DNA from: Cristatella mucedo
Lineage: Eukaryota; Bryozoa; Phylactolaemata; Cristatellidae
Length of the DNA stretch: 11,500 bases
Direction: 5' to 3'
NCBI GenBank assembly: GCA_009760855.2
Contig: WPIO01000161.1
Coordinates: forward strand, 618,501 to 630,000
The number at the start of each line of letters is the position of its first letter. The stretch's first letter is position 1. A program made the position numbers and the translations under genes. The notes under the pieces were generated by a model that saw only the letters and a list, made by a program, of their open reading frames with translations, was not told where the DNA came from and ran no database searches. Of the stretch, positions 9,011-11,500 are shown one piece after another.

Positions 9011-11500
9011 CGTGCGAATGCGTGTGTGGGGGCCTCACACGTGGCATGGCCAGTCGGACTGAGGATTTTAATACCTGAAAATATGTTCCAGGGCTTCCTG
9101 ACTGAGCTTTGCTGCTTGCGGTGACAGTGCGCAGCCGTCACTATAAATGACGCTTGCTTGCACGTTGTAGGAAATGCTCACAACTTTGAGGATCAATTCA
9201 TCGATGAGCCGTTGATATTCGAGTGAGCAAAGCTTCTTGTGTCAGTTCCTTTTTGTGCGAAAGCTTAATGTAGCCATCGGTACTGGTGTCTGAAATAGGT
9301 TTCACCTCTCCCCTCCCCCAACTCGCCGCATCAGGTTTTGATCTGCTCAAAAGCGCCGGCTTATTGACGAGAGTGCAGGCTCCATTGTGGCACCATGTGT
9401 GCTCGTTCGACGACTGTGCAGGATCACAAGCACGGGGCGACTAGTGTGGCATGGCAGTGGCCTCCTTTCAGACGTGCTGCCCATGCAGAATCGGCTCCCT
9501 CTGAGTCCCCCCCCCCCCCCGTCGCTGCCTGAGCTACCCCCCCCCATAGCTGTCTTGTTCTCTCCGAGTCATCACCATTGGCTCGTGTGCCCATGTCTTT
9601 TGGCTTCATGTGGTCATTCCGTCTGTTGCAGTTACAATGGCGACATGCTGCCGGATATTCTTGTGGAGAATGCTTCCAATCATAGGACGGTCTATGTTGC
9701 CATGACAAGCAGGTACGAATGCACAGCCGAGTGCTGCAGTGGCTGACCTGCTGGTTGGCAGTCTCGCTCATGCCCACGAGCTGGAACAATAACAGAATGC
9801 TGTTATGGTTATACTTGTTCAGCACGTATCTGTTTATGGTGAGGGACAGATGGAAAATGTCATGCCTAGGCGGGTTTTTCTGGCCACGAGACATGTTTCA
9901 GAAGCTGCGCTCTGACGAATTCGCTGGGGTACTGTCGTAGAGCAGTAAAAAGAAAATCAGGTTTGACGGAGATGGTCACACTTTGTCCCAAGATAGTCGA
10001 CTGTGTCTGCTGCTATTCTCTCTGATGGTCTAGGGGTGCAATTCCCCCAATTGGGTTCAAATCCCTGCAAGGTAATTTTGTTTATTTCTATTTAAGTCGA
10101 ATGCCACACAGGGCTCTTAAGCAGCCAGCATAGCACTCGCTGTCATCCTGGGTTGAAGCTGTGGATGGAGGTACGTGTGATGAGCAAGCTGATCACCCTA
10201 GTTTTATGGTTTTCTCTCAGTTTACTCAATCATAACTCGTGGTTAGCATCGACAGTAAAGCGATATTATGACATCAACCATGACTATTTATTAGTCGTAT
10301 GCAGTGGCAGCTGTCCTCTGTGGATGCTGCATGTCATTTCTGAATGAGTATGGACCTGCCCTCTTTATACGTTGCTATATTTAGTCCTACCATTGTATCG
10401 TGTCGGTCGCAACTTGGCTACTCGATCTATTTTGTTGAGACTTTTTTGGTGGTTACTCGAGGCAGCAGATGAACTGCATAGAGAGTCCTGGCATGCCTGC
10501 TACAAACCGAACACAACTCAGATGCTAGCGTGACTAGAGAGCAGGTTTGGTCCAGCGTTTAAGGTGCTCACCCATACCAAGGTCTGGCTGAGGTCATGGG
10601 CTCGAGCCCCGAGGCATATTTGAAGCACCTGAATAGAGATTAAATTCTCTTAGGGTGATATATATAAAACAAGTTATATCTTATATTTCCTTCTGCAAGC
10701 TTTCCTCTCTTCGTGCGACCTGTGATTGATCACTTTGTGCAGACTTTTGATAATAATAATAATGCATTTAATATAACGCCCTCAGAGAACTCAATCTCTT
10801 TCTAGGCACTTTACATTTGCTGATTATGCTTATGATTATGCTTTTAAAATAGCCCGTGCCTCTTGATGTAGTGAAGTACTGCGGGGAGGAATGAATTGAA
10901 TTGCCGTGGTATGTAGTACTTAATCACGTTCCTAACATGACTGCCTTTCAGACCTATGCTTCCACTGATCGAGGTCTACGTTCTATGTTTAACCAAAGCA
11001 ATATCTCAGCAGAGTTTAGTTGTAATTTCTTGGGTGTAACTGCTACAGCTATGCCTGCTTGGGTGATAGCTCTACGTTGTACAAGGCTGTTCAATTGTAT
11101 GCTTTCGTCTAGTTGGCTGTTTGTTCAGCAACCACAATTTTTTTTGCAGGAACTTTTCGGTTACTTCTTTTGGAAGTGGTAAAGAGCCGTTCCTGTACCC
11201 TCATGCTAACTCGTTTGCAGATTGGAATGGAGATAGGGCAGCTGGTAGGTGTAGTATCTTATTGGCGAGCTCTCCAGTTTGCATGTGGTGGCAGTCAGAA
11301 ATTTGGTGCATTGTATGTCACCGGCACGGCAGCATCTGTGTGCATCAGCCGAACATAAGGTGTCTCGGTAGTAGTAGTCTTGCACCAGAAATAGCATTCC
11401 TTTTTAGATCGCTATGTGATGAGCTGCCATAGTCCAGTTGCCGTTAGTGGATGTGGATTTTTAACAGAAGCAGCGATTCTACTTTTCAGATGTAATATTA
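5180..11500 (+). CDS. ITFG1: ITFG1/TIP-like FG-GAP repeat membrane protein, 5' part (6 exons)
   Basis: T-cell immunomodulatory protein is a single-pass surface/secretory-pathway protein with an integrin-alpha-like beta-propeller ectodomain. Six exons (5180-5357, 8707-8919, 9171-9222, 9632-9712, 11150-11244, 11490-11500) join to 630 nt, 210 open codons, about a third of the roughly 600-residue family length. Residues 1 to about 20 form a signal peptide (MFVQAFVSAALAFAALS). Calcium-type loops lie at 46-54 (DINSDKQVD), 97-105 (DFDGDLKND), 148-156 (DYNGDMLPD) and 199-207 (DWNGDRAAD), exactly 51 residues apart. N-glycosylation sequons are at N86, N161 and N176. Segments such as SDKQVD, VVPADFDGD and DEPLIFDYNGD closely resemble human ITFG1 as I remember it. 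ATG 5180 is the first in-frame start after a TGA at 5120-5122. The transmembrane and C-terminal parts lie beyond the window. Confidence 0.9.
5416..5464. repeat. GC-rich triplet repeats at start of intron 1
   Basis: Short runs of CGA (about 5417-5430) and GCC/CCG (about 5443-5462) lie 60-110 bp downstream of the exon 1 donor. They are imperfect and too short to call a full microsatellite. Confidence 0.7.
5465..6474. other. Intron 1, first part: nothing recognisable
   Basis: CpG-rich at first, then falling to ordinary composition past about 5700. An open frame of 188 codons (5660-6226, plus) has no motif I know. It is Ala-, Leu-, Arg- and Ser-rich and ends in a Lys-rich stretch from an A-rich run at about 6115-6175. 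I treat it as chance. A short tandem array of AATGTCTC-like words lies at about 6398-6428. Confidence 0.55.
6501..6540 (-). repeat. LINE 3'-terminal hairpin
   Basis: AAAGCGCC (6501-6508) pairs perfectly with GGCGCTTT (6533-6540). Inside, AGAGA (6512-6516) pairs with TCTCT (6523-6527) around a 6-base loop. A 3' stem-loop recognised by the element's own reverse transcriptase is known for L2-type LINEs such as eel UnaL2; the role here is inferred. Close copies appear at 10776-10822 and, modified, at the ends of both SINEs. Confidence 0.8.
6701..7424 (-). pseudogene. LINE reverse transcriptase, C-terminal part, frameshifted
   Basis: The minus strand from 7404 opens with MGKPSVIQKLERLML and runs through segments typical of the L2/CR1 RT C-terminus: SPAEPARNLGVMF, VTSRLDFCNSLLAGLP and HLHWLPVKQRIDFKVL. 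Near 6870 the coding signal moves to another frame, where NLKSFGDRAFSSYAPKAWNS and TTFKKNLKTHLF follow to the stop at 6701-6703. So there is one frameshift near 6860-6875. The fragment lacks the endonuclease and the RT palm and is not functional. The 213-codon frame 6763-7404 is the longest in the window. Confidence 0.87.
7425..8077. other. Intron 1, middle part: no gene seen
   Basis: No coding frame of note on either strand. A stem CCTCCTG (7712-7718) / CAGGAGG (7744-7750) and a TTTGTTCGTTTATTT stretch at about 7651-7665 could be the tail of another, unrecognised repeat read on the minus strand. I could not assign a family. Confidence 0.5.
8078..8250 (+). mobile_element. tRNA-headed SINE with LINE-like tail, copy B
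   Basis: Starts with TTTGGTCCAGTGATTAAG, a tRNA A-box-like block (A box from 8083), and shares ordered blocks with copy A at 10541-10690: GAGGCATAT, CCTGA-TAGAGA and a hairpin-type tail (about 8179-8209) followed by TATAAAAATG. The B-box region (near 8149-8161) is badly eroded, and about 17 extra bases lie between the head and the middle. It lies in intron 1, sense to the host gene. Boundaries are approximate and no target-site duplication was confirmed. Confidence 0.65.
8251..8593. other. Intron 1, late part: nothing recognised
   Basis: AT-rich to mixed sequence without open frames of note or clear repeats. Confidence 0.5.
8594..8639. repeat. Tandem duplication, 23-bp unit, two copies
   Basis: Positions 8594-8616 are repeated exactly at 8617-8639, followed by four more matching bases. 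It lies 68 bp upstream of exon 2, before the polypyrimidine tract, so it may shift branch-point spacing; no effect is shown. The lack of any difference suggests a recent event. Confidence 0.9.
8707..8919 (+). CDS. ITFG1: ITFG1-like exon 2
   Basis: The acceptor is CTTCGTTTCAG after a good pyrimidine tract; the donor is TTCG|GTGCGT. It enters and leaves in phase 1 and encodes residues 60-130 plus one base. It holds the second calcium-type loop (VVPADFDGDLKNDLLVV) and the sequon at N86. This is the best-matching stretch to remembered human ITFG1. Confidence 0.92.
8941..9006. repeat. (TG)33 microsatellite
   Basis: 66 bases of uninterrupted TG, followed by degenerate GCGTGCGTGCG units to about 9028. 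It starts 21 bases after the exon 2 donor and fills about a quarter of the 251-bp intron 2. Transcripts read (UG)n, a known binding target of TDP-43 and CELF-type proteins in animals. Open frames of alternating Cys-Val or Thr-His here are artefacts. Confidence 0.98.
9171..9222 (+). CDS. ITFG1: ITFG1-like exon 3 (52 nt)
   Basis: The acceptor is CACGTTGTAG; the donor is TTCGA|GTGAGC. It enters in phase 1 and leaves in phase 2, encoding GNAHNFEDQFIDEPLIF. The FIDEPLIF segment matches the DEPLI block of human ITFG1 as I remember it. It is short enough for gene finders to miss. Confidence 0.85.
9507..9545. repeat. Two poly-C runs in intron 3
   Basis: C runs at 9507-9520 (14) and 9537-9545 (9) lie in intron 3 (9223-9631). 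The rest of that intron shows nothing recognisable. Confidence 0.9.
9632..9712 (+). CDS. ITFG1: ITFG1-like exon 4
   Basis: The acceptor is GTCTGTTGCAG; the donor is AGCAG|GTACGA. It enters and leaves in phase 2. It completes the split Asp148 codon and encodes YNGDMLPDILVENASNHR and the following strand, with the third calcium-type loop and the N161 sequon. Confidence 0.9.
9713..10018. other. Intron 4, first part: nothing recognised
   Basis: No gene, repeat family or RNA seen between the exon 4 donor and the tRNA-like remnant. Confidence 0.5.
10019..10074 (+). mobile_element. tRNA-like remnant (A box and B box), probably a decayed SINE head
   Basis: TGGTCTAGGGG (10026-10036) fits the Pol III A box and GGTTCAAATCC (10054-10064) fits the B box exactly. 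The spacing is too short for a tRNA: there is no room for a full anticodon arm, and the acceptor ends pair poorly. It is therefore not called a tRNA gene. No LINE-like tail follows, so it may be a different SINE family or an old truncated copy. Confidence 0.45.
10075..10540. other. Intron 4, middle part: nothing recognised
   Basis: AT-rich intron sequence with short open frames only. Confidence 0.5.
10541..10690 (+). mobile_element. tRNA-headed SINE with LINE-like tail, copy A
   Basis: An A-box-like TGGTCCAGCGT starts at 10548 and a B-box-like GGCTCGAGCCC at 10599, with spacing normal for a Pol III promoter. The middle shares GAGGCATAT and CCTGAATAGAGA blocks with copy B. The tail hairpin at 10626-10657 (CACC...GGGTG outer stem, AGAGA/TCTCT inner stem) matches the LINE 3' end over about 35 bases with 9 differences by hand count. 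An AT-rich tail follows. It lies in intron 4, sense to the host gene. Ends are approximate. Confidence 0.72.
10748..10822 (-). mobile_element. Solo LINE 3' tail (L2-like copy 3)
   Basis: Minus-strand 3' end of the same LINE: hairpin with AGAGA (10784-10788) / TCTCT (10795-10799), then an (ATT)n tail visible on the plus strand as GATAATAATAATAAT. About 45 bases match 6504-6550 with few differences, and homology fades after TTTGCTG. This is an extreme 5' truncation, leaving only the tail. Confidence 0.78.
10822..10845. repeat. Short tandem duplication, 12-bp unit
   Basis: GATTATGCTTAT at 10822-10833 is followed by GATTATGCTTTT at 10834-10845, right at the edge of the solo LINE tail. Confidence 0.75.
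10846..11149. other. Intron 4, last part
   Basis: No repeat or gene recognised. It ends in a T-rich tract and the exon 5 acceptor TTTTTGCAG. A second possible acceptor, TTGTTCAG, lies 21 bases upstream (AG at 11127-11128). Confidence 0.55.
11150..11244 (+). CDS. ITFG1: ITFG1-like exon 5
   Basis: The acceptor follows a run of T; the donor is GCTG|GTAGGT. It enters in phase 2 and leaves in phase 1, encoding NFSVTSFGSGKEPFLYPHAN and the loop ADWNGDRAA, with the N176 sequon formed just after the splice. The fourth calcium-type loop is completed by exon 6. Confidence 0.88.
11490..11500 (+). CDS. ITFG1: ITFG1-like exon 6, first bases
   Basis: TTCTACTTTTCAG precedes ATGTAATATTA. Joined to the last base of exon 5 it reads D-V-I-L, completing the loop DWNGDRAAD with a hydrophobic strand as in the other three loops. 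Intron 5 is 245 bp. The exon runs off the window. Confidence 0.75.

Noticed and set aside
8703-9141. Frames of repeated Cys-Val or Thr-His residues
   Set aside because: Direct translation of the (TG)n repeat.
10019-10074. A functional tRNA gene
   Set aside because: A-to-B box spacing is too short for an anticodon arm and the acceptor ends do not pair.
1-11500. CRISPR arrays, operons or bacterial mobile elements
   Set aside because: No spaced repeats of that kind. Intron structure, LINEs and SINEs show animal nuclear DNA.

Overview
The window is animal (metazoan) nuclear DNA. It shows spliced exons with GT/AG introns, a (TG)n microsatellite, pieces of a non-LTR retrotransposon, tRNA-headed SINEs and a long CpG-rich stretch. 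The repeat style (L2/CR1-like LINE plus tRNA-derived SINEs) suits many invertebrates and some lower vertebrates, and I cannot name the species. Nothing here looks bacterial or viral.

The one host gene I can support is on the + strand. It is the 5' third of an ITFG1 orthologue (T-cell immunomodulatory protein, TIP; an FG-GAP/integrin-alpha-like beta-propeller membrane protein). Six coding exons join in one open frame: 5180-5357, 8707-8919, 9171-9222, 9632-9712, 11150-11244 and 11490-11500 (which runs off the window). Together they give 210 codons, and every junction is phase-compatible. The peptide has a signal sequence, four calcium-binding-type Asp loops exactly 51 residues apart, and three N-glycosylation sequons. 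The model is hand-built from splice signals, frame and remembered similarity to human ITFG1.

Layout: 1 to about 833 is a decayed L2-like LINE copy (minus strand) with the YADD reverse-transcriptase core. From about 840 to 2430 I recognise no gene. About 2430-5660 is GC- and CpG-rich and probably holds the promoter; it contains a cluster of strong inverted repeats (3140-3267), a CCAAT box and exon 1. A uORF with three ATGs overlaps the ITFG1 start. Intron 1 (5358-8706) carries a second, 5'-truncated LINE copy (about 6475-7424, minus) and a SINE (about 8078-8250, plus). Intron 2 has a 66-bp TG repeat. Intron 4 holds a tRNA-like remnant, a second SINE and a solo LINE 3' tail.

The most interesting structure is in the mobile elements. 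The SINEs end in a hairpin very like the 3'-terminal hairpin of the LINE, with paired base changes that keep the stem. This suggests the SINE borrows the LINE's reverse transcriptase, and both partners are visible in one window.
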